DNA of 64,000 nt from CATQHD01 sp965243165 (GTDB taxonomy: Bacteria; Actinomycetota; Acidimicrobiia; Spongiisociales; Spongiisociaceae). A model generated the notes under the pieces. The model was not told the DNA's origin and searched no databases. It saw only the letters and a list, made by a program, of their open reading frames with translations. How positions within the stretch are numbered: the first letter of the stretch is position 1; each line of letters opens with the position of its first letter. The position numbers and the translations under genes were made by a program. The stretch lies in contig OZ251535.1 of NCBI GenBank assembly GCA_965243165.1, positions 1,178,001-1,242,000 of the forward strand, given 5' to 3'. This document shows, piece by piece, positions 1 to 7,350 of the stretch.

Positions 1-110
1 CGGAGCTCGCGGCGGTGTTTGTGCATCAGCCCAATAGGTATACCAAATTTCAGGGCTTCCGTATAGGGGTGTGTTCGGAAATCTTTCGCGGACTCGACGC
101 TGCGGGGTTG
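1..110. repeat. Dispersed repeat, copy 1 (inverted partner at 16295-16404)
   Basis: The first ~110 bases match, in reverse orientation, the stretch at 16295-16404. Identity is near-perfect over about 70 bases around the palindrome GGTATACC and weaker beyond. Both copies keep an open frame that reads FVHQPNRYTKFQG in each. The stretch is less GC-rich than its surroundings and may continue upstream of the window. I do not recognise the peptide. It could be the end of a mobile element or a remnant of a repeated gene. Confidence 0.7.
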
Positions 111-111
111 G

Positions 112-170
112 GATGTGCGGGCTGATGAACCGGCGCGGGCGGCGGTACGCCCCGCGCGGGCATGAACGAT
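112..170. repeat. Dispersed repeat (partner at 27208-27267)
   Basis: About 59 bases, containing GGGCTGATGAACCGGCGCGG, recur in the same orientation at 27208-27267 with only a few differences. Both copies are intergenic and lie 50-90 bases before a gene (bpa here, recO there). Whether it is a transcript leader element or a passive intergenic repeat cannot be told from sequence. Confidence 0.7.
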
Positions 171-256
171 GGAGGCTGATGAGCGTTGCCGGGCCGGCGG
201 GGTACGATGTTCGGAACCGGCAGGCAAGATGATCCGATGGGAAGCGGGAGGGTTCG

Positions 257-751
257 ATGACCGATGAAGCGGCGGCGCCCGGCGGCGGGGAAGAGCTGGA
301 AGGCGCCCTGATGGTGGTGGAGGAGGAGGCTGCGGAGGCCGGCGCCGAAGAAGGATCGGCGGACCGCATCGAGGAACCGGCCAAGCTGCTGCGGATCGCC
401 TCGATGACCCGGTCGATGCTGGAGGAGGTCCGCACCGCCACCCTCGACGAGGAGGGCCGGGTCCGGCTGCGGGCGGTGTACGACGCCTCCATGGGGCAGC
501 TGCGCGGCGTGCTGACCGACGACCTGCGGGACGAGCTGGCCGACGTTTTCGTGCCGCTCGACAGCGAAGTCCCCACCCAGGCCGAGATCAGGGTGGCCCA
601 AGCCCAGCTGATCGGTTGGCTCGAGGGCCTGTTCAACGGCATCCATGCGGCCATCATGACCCAGCAGATGGCGGCCCGGGCCCAGCTCAAGCAGATCCGG
701 GGGGGAGGGCAGGGACCCAAGGACGACACCGCCGCCGGCCTCTATCTCTGA
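257..751 (+). CDS. bpa: Bacterial proteasome activator (Bpa/PafE family)
   Basis: 164 aa. Bpa is an ATP-independent ring-shaped activator that opens the actinobacterial 20S proteasome for unfolded substrates in the cytoplasm. The core from about residue 35 to 150 (PAKLLRIASMTRSMLEEV onward) is the predicted helical bundle of the family, preceded by an acidic, Ala/Glu-rich disordered N-terminus. The protein ends in GLYL where the mycobacterial protein ends in GQYL; this tail docks into the proteasome and here fits the hydrophobic-Tyr-X pattern well. GGGAGGG lies just before the ATG. It implies a 20S proteasome elsewhere in the genome. The family call is firm; the symbol follows mycobacterial usage. 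Confidence 0.88.
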   Translation: MTDEAAAPGGGEELEGALMVVEEEAAEAGAEEGSADRIEEPAKLLRIASMTRSMLEEVRTATLDEEGRVRLRAVYDASMGQLRGVLTDDLRDELADVFVPLDSEVPTQAEIRVAQAQLIGWLEGLFNGIHAAIMTQQMAARAQLKQIRGGGQGPKDDTAAGLYL

Positions 752-787
752 TCGGCTTCTTCCCGGCGTCTCGACGAAGGTGCAGCC

Positions 788-1525
788 ACGGAACCTCTCG
801 ATCTGATCCTGCTGGCGGCCGCCGGTTTCGGCGCCGGGTTCATCAACGCGGTGGCCGGCGGCGGTTCGGCCTTGACGGTGCCCCTGCTGGTGGTGATGAC
901 CGACGGCAACATCGCCAACGGCACCAACCGGGTGGCGGTCATGTTGGCCAACCTGACCGCCGTCGCCGCCTACCAGAAGGGGGAGGCCGTTCCGTGGGCC
1001 GGGGCGCGCCTGCTGCTCGCGCCCACCGCGGTCGGGAGCGCAGCCGGGGCCTGGACGGCCACCCAGCTGCCGCCGGAGGGGATGCAGCGGGTGTTCGCGG
1101 CGGTGCTGCTCCTGATCGCCCTGTCGGTCGCCTTCAACACCAAGCGCTGGCTGGAGAACGAACCCGCCCGCCTCGGCTTCGCAACCAGGAACCTGGTTTT
1201 CCTGTTCGTCGGCTTCTACGGGGGGTTCGTCCAGATCGGGGTGGGCATCCTGCTGCTGGCCGCCCTGGTGCTGGGGTCGGGGTTCGACCTGCTGCGGGGC
1301 AACGCCGCCAAGGTGGTGCTCATCGCCGTCTACACCCCGGTCGCCTTGTTCTTCTACTTCCTGGCCGGGGACGTGCACCTGCCCTTGGGGCTGATGCTGG
1401 GGGTCGCCTATTCCTCTGGCGCCTACACGGCCGCCCGCCTGGCCGTCCAGAAAGGCGCCGCCTGGGCGAGGTGGGTGCTGGTGGCGGCGGCGGCGGGGGC
1501 GGCCGTCCGCATGCTGTTGGTTTGA
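788..1525 (+). CDS. TauE/SafE family permease (start codon abnormal)
   Basis: A membrane permease of the sulfite exporter TauE/SafE type, about 245 aa with some eight hydrophobic segments. The first helix carries the family signature GFGAGFINAVAGGGS. The frame is open from 752, directly after the bpa stop, but has no ATG, GTG or TTG before the GTG at 851, which would cut off the first membrane helix. A GAAGG Shine-Dalgarno-like box at 776-780 points to an ACG codon at 788, followed by EPLDLILLAAAG, the expected N-terminus. Either ACG is used as a rare start, CTG at 803 is used, or an ATG has mutated to ACG. Substrate (sulfite, sulfoacetate or other anion) is unknown. Confidence 0.75.
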   Translation, partial: TEPLDLILLAAAGFGAGFINAVAGGGSALTVPLLVVMTDGNIANGTNRVAVMLANLTAVAAYQKGEAVPWAGARLLLAPTAVGSAAGAWTATQLPPEGMQRVFAAVLLLIALSVAFNTKRWLENEPARLGFATRNLVFLFVGFYGGFVQIGVGILLLAALVLGSGFDLLRGNAAKVVLIAVYTPVALFFYFLAGDVHLPLGLMLGVAYSSGAYTAARLAVQKGAAWARWVLVAAAAGAAVRMLLV

Positions 1526-1533
1526 CCGTCGAG

Positions 1534-1669
1534 TTTCACCCTGATTATCGAGAGTGGGGGCGGGCAGATGAAAGAAGCGCCTTGCACCCTTCTGACCTGC
1601 GGCAACAGGGGAACAGCTTCTGATCGGATCGGGGTGTTCACCAACCGGTGAAAGCCGCCGCTTCGGGCC
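1534..1669. repeat. Composite intergenic repeat, copy A
   Basis: A stretch with GCGGGCAGATGAAAGAAGCG, then CCCTTCTGACC, and about 50 bases later CCGGTGAAAGCCGCCGCTTC. The same order of blocks recurs at 27067-27203 (most complete), the first half at 26542-26605 and a short part at 6901-6950. All copies are intergenic. No reading frame is conserved. Confidence 0.7.
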
Positions 1670-1691
1670 TCTTGAAACAAGGGTATTGAAC

Positions 1692-1714
1692 TTGTCGTAC
1701 CTTTGATGTATACT
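1692..1714 (+). promoter_or_regulatory. Promoter, PafBC/RecA-NDp-like motif plus consensus -10
   Basis: TTGTCG at 1692-1697, then TAC, eight bases, then TATACT at 1709-1714. This fits TTGTCR-N3-N8-TAnnnT. An overlapping TTGAAC at 1686-1691 lies 17 bases before TATACT, so the site also reads as a sigma-70 promoter. It points into 560 bases with no gene I can support. Confidence 0.55.
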
Positions 1715-2275
1715 GAAGACTATAGAACAACGCAGACATCATCCCGGCGTCGCGGGCTGCGGTGATGGAAGCATCTGGCCAAAACCGAAACCCGGCGGGG
1801 CAGAACGGGCAGTACCTCGCGCCCTCCCCGCCCAAAGACTTGGATCGGCGGCGGCGGGGGAGGGCCCGGCGAAGCCGGGGCCGGGCGCGTAGAACGCGAA
1901 AAAGAGGGAGACTTCCGGGCTTCGCCGCCGCATGGAACCGGAGGCGGCGGGTTGTGCGCCCCTGCATCCGGTAGGCGCGGCGGGCGGCTTGCTCTGGGCC
2001 GCATCGAACCGGGGGCGGGGGGTTTGCTGTGAGCGGGCGGCTCAGGCGCGATGCCTGCGCCGCATCGAACCGTGAGGCTGTGGGCGCGGCCCCAGAACGC
2101 GAAACCGGCCGGCCTTCTGCGCGCCCGCGTCCAAACCGGTCGGCCTTTCCGCCGCGCATTCATCCGCAAGGAGGTCGTTGCTGCCGAAACCGGCATTCCG
2201 GCCTTTGATTGATCGGGGTTGAATCCTTGCGGCGGAGGCCGCCGATCCGCTTCTCCTTCTTGTAGACTCCGGGGG
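1715..2275 (+). other. Non-coding stretch, possible RNA locus
   Basis: No credible reading frame. It holds a GC palindrome of a repeat family at 1845-1905. The 14-mer GCCGCATSGAACCG occurs three times (1927-1940, 1998-2011, 2059-2072) at 60-70 base spacing. A strong promoter sits at its left end. It could be a structured RNA, a long leader of the selenoprotein gene, or decayed repeat DNA. Confidence 0.4.
1845..1905. repeat. GC-palindrome repeat with CGCGAAAA flank, copy 1
   Basis: GGCCCGGCGAAGCCGGGGCC forms a strong hairpin, followed by AGAACGCGAAAA. The same block occurs at 7070-7131 (reverse strand) and 61990-62075, and degenerately near 16495-16560. It is REP-like, without a visible protein. 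Confidence 0.65.
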
Positions 2276-3190
2276 GTGGAGACCGACCGCCGCCCCGTCG
2301 ATTACATCGACCTCACCAGGGAGACCTACCGGCGGCTCGGGTACGAGCCCTACCGCTGGGCGGTCAGCGAAGACCCGCCCCCCTGGGCGCCGCTCGACAA
2401 GCCGCTGGCCGAAGCCCGTCTGGGGTTGATCGCCTCCGGCGGCGTCTACCTGCATGGCCAGGTCGCCTTCACCCACAAGGACGACACCACCCATCGGGAG
2501 ATACCCGCCGACGCCGCCGAAGTAGACCTGCGGGCCACCCACTTCGCCTACGACACGGCGGCCGCCCGCCGGGATCCCAACTCGGTCTTTCCCTTGGGCA
2601 CCCTGCGGGCCTTGGCCCGGCGGGGGGTGATCGGAGGGCTGGCGCCCCTGGCGCTGACCTTCATGGGCGGCATCTATTCACAGCGGCGCGTGGCCGGGGA
2701 GCTGATACCGGCCCTGGTAGACCGGATCATCGACCTGCAGCCCGATGCGGTGCTGCTGGCGCCGGTCTGACCGGTCTGCCACCAGTCAGTTGGACTGTTG
2801 AGCAGGGCGTTGGAGGCCGAAGGATTCCCCACTCTCTCGATGACCAGCGCCTGGTCGATAACCGCCGCCGTCAACCCGCCCCGGGCGGCCTTCACCGACT
2901 TCCCGCTCGGACACACCTGCGGCCCCCCCGGCCGGCCCGCCCTGCAGCAGGCCATCGCGGAGGACGCCTTGGCCCTGTTCGAGACCCTGGAGGAGCCGGG
3001 CGTCATCGCCGACCTCGGCTATTCGTGGGCGGAGGAGTGGAAGGAGGAGGCCCGCCGGCCGGTAGACCACCGCACCCCCCGCCTCGGAACCCCCCAGTAC
3101 CAGAACAGGGAGGACGAACGGGCGGCGGTGCGCAGCTGCGGCCCGTCCGCGGCCGGCGGGGTGTGCGCGCCCCCGGGCGGCCGGCCGTGA
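2276..3190 (+). CDS. Glycine/sarcosine/betaine or D-proline reductase B-like selenoprotein, UGA read as Sec
   Basis: 304 aa if the TGA at 2768-2770 is read through. The frame continues unbroken from GTG 2276 to TGA 3188-3190. The upstream part (VDYIDLTRETYRRLGYEPYRW, LGLIASGGVYLHGQ, DAVLLAPV) and the downstream part (PVCHQSVGLLSRALEAEG) are consecutive pieces of one family, the GrdB/PrdB-type reductase B subunits, in which the active centre is U/C-x-x-C. Here it is U165-P-V-C168. A hairpin with SECIS features follows the UGA (separate entry). A glutaredoxin with CGWC follows 58 bases on, perhaps a thiol partner. No selA, selB, selC or selD lies in this window. Automatic annotation would cut this into a 164-aa protein and a fragment. 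The substrate is unknown; a nonsense mutation is the alternative, made less likely by the hairpin and intact downstream frame. Confidence 0.8.
2775..2806 (+). promoter_or_regulatory. bSECIS-like hairpin after UGA codon
   Basis: The lower stem pairs 2775-2779 with 2802-2806 (four Watson-Crick pairs plus one T-G). After a small internal loop, the upper stem pairs CAGTC 2783-2787 with GACTG 2793-2797. The apical loop is AGTTG, 2788-2792. The loop starts 17 bases after the UGA and has G at its second position. Both agree with published bacterial SECIS rules (a short apical loop with an early G, 16-37 bases after UGA). It lies within coding sequence, as expected for bacteria, and would bind SelB. 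Confidence 0.65.
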
Positions 3191-3248
3191 CCCCCTCGAT
3201 GCGCGCTCCGGCTTATGATTCGGCTGCGCGGCGGAAGAAGGGAACGGC

Positions 3249-3515
3249 ATGGCCGAGATCGTGATGTACACCGCGCCGTGGTGCGGATGGTGCGAGCGGG
3301 CCAAGGGCCTGCTGGCCCGGCACGGCTACGACAGCATCACCGAGGTCGACATCGAGGCGCAGGGCGAGGACGCCTGGGCGGACCTGGAGCGGCGCACCGG
3401 CCAGAAGAGCGTTCCCCAGATCTTCATCGGAGACCGCCACGTGGGCGGCTTCCAAGACCTGGCCGCCCTCATCGAGGAAGGCCGCCTCGACGACCTGGCC
3501 GGCGGCGGCGCCTGA
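3249..3515 (+). CDS. grxC: Glutaredoxin
   Basis: 88 aa, one thioredoxin-fold domain. The active site is C12-G-W-C15 in place of the usual CPYC. The cis-proline segment VPQIFIG and the GG of VGGFQDL, which bind glutathione or another thiol, are present. It reduces disulfides using a low-molecular-weight thiol. Actinobacteria often use mycothiol, so a mycoredoxin-like role is possible, although mycoredoxins usually carry a different centre. It follows the predicted selenoprotein by 58 bases on the same strand and may serve it. A TA-rich box (CTTATGAT, about 3210-3220) lies upstream. Confidence 0.82.
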   Translation: MAEIVMYTAPWCGWCERAKGLLARHGYDSITEVDIEAQGEDAWADLERRTGQKSVPQIFIGDRHVGGFQDLAALIEEGRLDDLAGGGA

Positions 3516-3562
3516 CGGGCGGCGGTGCGGTCGGCCTTCCCCCAACCAAAGGCAGGGCAAAG

Positions 3563-4462
3563 ATGGTTTCAGAGCTGTTCGATCCGGCCCGCTGGCGGCG
3601 GGTCGAGGGTTTCGAGTTCACCGACGTCACCTACCACCGGGCGGTGGGCCAGGGGACGGTGCGGGTTGCCTTCGACCGGCCCGAGGTGCGCAACGCCTTC
3701 CGGCCCCGCACCGTGGACGAGCTCTATCTGGCGCTCGACCACGCCCGGCAGCAGCCCGACGCGGGGGTGGTGCTGCTCACCGGCAACGGCCCTTCCCCCA
3801 AGGACGGGGGGTGGGCGTTCTCGTCGGGCGGCGACCAGCGCATCCGCGGCAAGGACGGCTACCGGTACGACGAGGGCGGGGAGGCGGCGGGCGGCGCCCC
3901 GGCCCGGCCGGGGCGGCTGCATGTCCTCGAGGTGCAGCGCCTGATCAGGTTCATGCCCAAGGTGGTGATAGCGGTGGTGCCCGGCTGGGCGGTGGGCGGC
4001 GGCCACAGCCTCCACGTGGTGTGCGACCTCACCCTGGCCTCGCGGGAGCATGCGGTCTTCAAGCAGACCGACCCCGACGTGGCTTCTTTCGACGCCGGTT
4101 ACGGCTCCGCCTACCTAGCCCGCCAGGTGGGGCAGAAGCGGGCGCGGGAGATATTCTTCCTGGGCGCCGACTACACCGCCCAAGAAGGGTATGAGATGGG
4201 CATGGTGAATCTGGCGGTCCCCCACGCCGAGCTGGAGGAGACCGCCCTGGAGTGGGCCGGGCGGATCAATTCCAAGAGCCCCATGTCGCAGCGGATGCTC
4301 AAGTTCGCCTTCAACCTGATAGACGACGGGCTGGTCGGCCAGCAGGTCTTCGCGGGGGAGGCCACCCGCCTCGGCTACATGACCGAAGAGGCGCAGGAAG
4401 GGCGGGACGCCTTCGTGGAGAAGCGCCCCCGGGACTTCAGCCCCTTTCCCTGGCATTACTGA
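3563..4462 (+). CDS. menB: 1,4-dihydroxy-2-naphthoyl-CoA synthase
   Basis: 299 aa, crotonase fold. MenB closes the second ring of menaquinone from o-succinylbenzoyl-CoA. Visible family features are FDRPEVRNAFRPRTVDEL near the N-terminus, the oxyanion-hole region FSSGGDQ, the AVVPGWAVGGGHSLHVVCDLT stretch, the long TDPDVASFDAGYGS loop typical of MenB, and the C-terminal FSPFPWHY. The length fits the family. ATG 3563 is chosen because the protein then begins at the usual MenB N-terminus. No other men genes are in the window. It suggests a menaquinone-using, respiring cell. Confidence 0.92.
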   Translation: MVSELFDPARWRRVEGFEFTDVTYHRAVGQGTVRVAFDRPEVRNAFRPRTVDELYLALDHARQQPDAGVVLLTGNGPSPKDGGWAFSSGGDQRIRGKDGYRYDEGGEAAGGAPARPGRLHVLEVQRLIRFMPKVVIAVVPGWAVGGGHSLHVVCDLTLASREHAVFKQTDPDVASFDAGYGSAYLARQVGQKRAREIFFLGADYTAQEGYEMGMVNLAVPHAELEETALEWAGRINSKSPMSQRMLKFAFNLIDDGLVGQQVFAGEATRLGYMTEEAQEGRDAFVEKRPRDFSPFPWHY

Positions 4463-4559
4463 TTTCCCGGCGCTGCCGAGGCTCGCCGGCTTCCGCGGCC
4501 GCCGCCGCGCCGCGCCGGTGGTAGCCTTCCGCCGCCGGATACACCGAGGAGGTATCAAA

Positions 4560-5723
4560 GTGTCACAAGGCACGGTCAGCCACATCACTTCGCCCGCCGA
4601 ACGGGAGCGCCGCTACCGGGTCCTCCGAGAGGGGATGGCGGCGAACGGACTGGAGGCGTTGGTCATATGCAGCCGCGGCGACGAGTTCGTGCGGGGCCGC
4701 GTCCAGTATGTGAGCGACATCTTCCAGTGGGCCGGCCGGGGGTTCGTGGTTCTTCCTCTGAAGGGTGAAGCCGTCTTCGTGGTCGACCCCCTGTGGGGCC
4801 TCGGCTACGCCATGATGGGCGGCTGGCTCGAGGACTACCGCATGCCCTCCAACGCCGGGGCCGAGATCGGCGCGATCCTGGGCGACCTGGGGCTGTCCGG
4901 CGCTTCGGTGGGCGTGGTCGGGCTGGCCGACATCACCGCCGTGGCCGACTTCGAGGACATGAAGTCCGCCCAGCCGGGGGTCGACTGGCAGGACGCCACC
5001 GACCTCTTCGACGACATCCGCGCTATCAAGAGCGAAGAGGAGATCGAGGCCACCCGCGAGACCGGCCGCATCCTGCGCCGGGTGTTCTCGGCGCTGGAGG
5101 CCGAGATAAGGCCCGGCGTCCAAGAGGTGGACGTGCTGGCCGAGGCCCACCGGCTGGCCCGCCAGCTGGGCTGCATGGAGGGGATCGCCCTCATGGGCAG
5201 GGCCCCCTTCCGGTCGTTCTCGCCCGGCACGAGGGGCGTGATCGAGAAGGACGACGTGATGGTGATCGACCTCGAATGGGGCGGCCCTTCCGGGTACTGG
5301 GTCGAGGTCAGGCGGGTCTACAGCTTCCGCCCGCCCACCGACGTCCAGCGCCGCTTCTGGGAGACCAGGGTGGAGTCGTTCGCCGCCTGCGTGGAGGCGA
5401 TGAAGGCGGGCGAATCCTCCGAGACGATCCTCGACGCCCGCGACCGGGTGTACGCCGCCCACGGGCAGAACGCCGACGGGGTGATCTCCTACACGGCCCA
5501 CGGCATCGGGGTGGACTCGCTGGAGCCGCCCTGGGTGCCCGGCAAGGAGCGGATCATGCAGGAAGGCATGATGATCAACCTGCACCCCGCCATCAAGTTC
5601 GACGACCCCGAAGTGGGGGCGGCCCTGGGCGGCATCTCCATCGCCGACAACGTGCTGGTGACGGCAACCGGGGGAGACCGGATCACGGATCAGGCCGACG
5701 AGTGGATCGTGCTCGACGCCTGA
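4560..5723 (+). CDS. Creatinase-like M24 (pita-bread) hydrolase, paralog A
   Basis: 387 aa: an N-terminal creatinase-type domain (about 1-170) and a C-terminal M24 domain. A clear AGGAGG at 4547-4552 sets GTG 4560 as start. Canonical M24 metal ligands are D, D, H, E, E. Here the first Asp (VIDLEWGG) and the His (TAHGIG) remain, but the second Asp is Glu (GYWVEVRR), the first Glu is His (INLHPAI) and the last Glu is Ala (SIADNVLVT). Creatinase and ectoine hydrolase (EutD/DoeA) are metal-independent members of this fold, so a C-N hydrolase of that kind fits better than a proline dipeptidase. A close paralog lies at 9136-10299. The substrate is unknown. Confidence 0.82.
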   Translation: MSQGTVSHITSPAERERRYRVLREGMAANGLEALVICSRGDEFVRGRVQYVSDIFQWAGRGFVVLPLKGEAVFVVDPLWGLGYAMMGGWLEDYRMPSNAGAEIGAILGDLGLSGASVGVVGLADITAVADFEDMKSAQPGVDWQDATDLFDDIRAIKSEEEIEATRETGRILRRVFSALEAEIRPGVQEVDVLAEAHRLARQLGCMEGIALMGRAPFRSFSPGTRGVIEKDDVMVIDLEWGGPSGYWVEVRRVYSFRPPTDVQRRFWETRVESFAACVEAMKAGESSETILDARDRVYAAHGQNADGVISYTAHGIGVDSLEPPWVPGKERIMQEGMMINLHPAIKFDDPEVGAALGGISIADNVLVTATGGDRITDQADEWIVLDA

Positions 5724-5772
5724 GCGCCGGCCCGGCCGGCGCGGCGGCCTGCCGAGCATTCGGGAGCTGAGC

Positions 5773-6867
5773 GTGAACCCTCCGCTGCGGGCGGCGGTGG
5801 TGGGCGCCTCTCCTGATGGATTCGGCGCCCGCGCCCACCTGCCCGGGGCGGCGGCGGCCGAGGGGGTCGAGCTGCTGGCGGTGTGCACCGCCCGCGAAGA
5901 GACCGCCCGGGAAGCCGCCCGCCGCTGGGGGGTTCCGCGCTGGTACGCCGGGATCGACCGCCTGCTCGAGGACGGCGACGTGGATCTGGTGACCGTCGCC
6001 GTCAAGCCGCGCAGCCATCATCCGCTGGCGAAGGCGGCCCTCGAAGCCGGAAAGATGGTGTACTGCGAATGGCCGCTGGCCCTCGATTCCGAAGAGGCCG
6101 CCGACCTGGTGTCTTTGGCGGAGGGGCGGTCGCTCCGCACCGGGGTCGGGCTGCAGGGCCGCTGGGCGCCCGCCCTGCGCATCATGCGGGAGCTGGCGGA
6201 CGAGGGTTTCCTGGGGAAGCCCCTCTCCTTCGACGCCTTCCAGAAACTGCCCAGGTTCGAGGTGGCCTCCGACCGTTCCTGGCTGGCCAGGGAGACGGAG
6301 GCCAGCGGGGCGCTGTTCGTGGCGGCCGCCCATGTCTTGGATGCGGTCCGCTTCGTGCTGTCCGAACCGGAGGCGGCGGCGGGCATGACGGCCACCCTCT
6401 GGGCGGACGACCGCTTCTCCGATACGGGGGCGCCCTTCCGCTGGGAAACGTCCGATACGGTCAACGGTCTGCTGCGCCTGCGGGGAGGGGAGATCGGAAC
6501 GCTGAGCGTGTCCAACATCACCGACCCGCCGGCGGGGTTCATGCTGAGGGCGGTTGGAGACGAGGGGGTGCTGGTCGCCCATGCCCCCGGCTACTACCAG
6601 TTCACCCCGCTCACGCTCGAGGGGGGCCGGAGGGGGGAACCCATGAGGAGGATCGACCCGCCTGAGCGGTTCCGCGGCGGCGTCGATCTGGACGAGGGGG
6701 ACGCGGGCGCCAACGTGGGCCGGGCGCTCTCGGCCTTCGCCGCCGCGGCGGCGGAGGGGGCGCGCTTCGAACCGGACTTCCGCCAAGGCCTCGAGCTGCA
6801 CCGGGTGATCGACGCCTTGGCCGCTTCGTCCGACTCGGGCGCCTGGGAGCAGGTGCCGCCCGCCTGA
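5773..6867 (+). CDS. Gfo/Idh/MocA family protein, Gal80-like
   Basis: 364 aa. The N-terminal Rossmann domain begins RAAVVGASPDGFGARAHLP and is followed by an alpha/beta substrate domain from about residue 125. The usual catalytic EKP tripeptide is replaced: the protein reads YCEWPLA, so the lysine is Trp. Gal80-type relatives also carry EWP and are NAD(P)-binding regulators, not enzymes. Function is therefore either a lysine-independent oxidoreductase or a cofactor-sensing regulator. It follows the first M24 hydrolase by about 50 bases, with GGGAG at 5762-5766 before GTG 5773, and is probably cotranscribed with it. Confidence 0.82.
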   Translation: MNPPLRAAVVGASPDGFGARAHLPGAAAAEGVELLAVCTAREETAREAARRWGVPRWYAGIDRLLEDGDVDLVTVAVKPRSHHPLAKAALEAGKMVYCEWPLALDSEEAADLVSLAEGRSLRTGVGLQGRWAPALRIMRELADEGFLGKPLSFDAFQKLPRFEVASDRSWLARETEASGALFVAAAHVLDAVRFVLSEPEAAAGMTATLWADDRFSDTGAPFRWETSDTVNGLLRLRGGEIGTLSVSNITDPPAGFMLRAVGDEGVLVAHAPGYYQFTPLTLEGGRRGEPMRRIDPPERFRGGVDLDEGDAGANVGRALSAFAAAAAEGARFEPDFRQGLELHRVIDALAASSDSGAWEQVPPA

Positions 6868-6900
6868 ATTACTGCGGGGATCCGTTCGGGCCGGCGGTTG

Positions 6901-6950
6901 ACCCCGCACTTTCACGAGAGCGGGGGCGGGCAGATATAAAAGAACGAGCG
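6901..6950. repeat. Composite intergenic repeat, short copy D, with hairpin
   Basis: CCCCGC (6902-6907) and GCGGGG (6920-6925) pair around ACTTTCACGAGA. The nearly identical hairpin occurs at 27072-27094. The block continues into GGCGGGCAGAT and then diverges from the other copies. It lies 34 bases after a stop codon and may act as a 3'-end structure. Confidence 0.6.
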
Positions 6951-7069
6951 AATAGGGCTGACCAGGTTATTCGTACTCGTCGGCCTCACGGCGAAACCCC
7001 GGCAGTCAACCCGCCGGCGGACAACCTCTATCCCCTTTCCCGAACCGACGCCAAGCCCAAACAGCTCAT

Positions 7070-7131
7070 TCGTTTTTCGCGTTCTCCGCTCCCCGCCCCG
7101 GCTTCGCCGGGCCCCGCCCCCGCCGCCTCCG
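7070..7131. repeat. GC-palindrome repeat with CGCGAAAA flank, copy 2
   Basis: Read on the minus strand this is GGCCCGGCGAAGCCGGGGC followed by AGAACGCGAAAA, the same block as 1845-1905. Confidence 0.65.
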
Positions 7132-7290
7132 AACCACTGTCTTCGGACCCAGAGGGCGTGTTGCGGCCCTCTGCGCCCGATCCGCCTCGGCACAGCCAGG
7201 TCGGCCGCCCCGCCCTTGGAGCCCGGCTCTGGGCGAACGGCCTCTGTATGACCGCAGCATCCGGATCGGCTGCGGTTTATGTACCGGCCC

Positions 7291-7312
7291 AAGGTATCAG
7301 GGGGCTGTGACA
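7291..7312 (-). promoter_or_regulatory. PafBC/RecA-NDp-like promoter motif, orphan
   Basis: On the minus strand TGTCACAG, eight bases, TACCTT (7296 down to 7291). Spacing and hexamer fit TGTCR-N3-N8-TAnnnT. No gene follows on this strand. Confidence 0.4.
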
Positions 7313-7350
7313 GGTTCAGCAGCCGGATGGATGGCGAGAGCCCGGGTTGC

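Larger units (their letters stand above)
6868..7350. other. Intergenic stretch with repeats and an orphan promoter
   Basis: No reading frame is credible on either strand. It holds a short copy of the composite repeat (6901-6950), a GC palindrome of the CGCGAAAA family (7070-7131) and, on the minus strand, a damage-type promoter motif at 7291-7312 that points leftwards into the gap. The arrangement (promoter, about 160 bases, GC palindrome) resembles 1692-1905. Confidence 0.5.

Noticed and set aside
1686..1714. Toxin-antitoxin pair behind the 1692 promoter
   Set aside because: The promoter resembles those of such modules, but no small coupled reading frames follow it.
2219..2770. Treating the PrdB-like gene as a truncated pseudogene
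   Set aside because: The UGA sits at the known Sec site, the downstream frame is intact for 139 codons in the same family, and a SECIS-like hairpin is in place.
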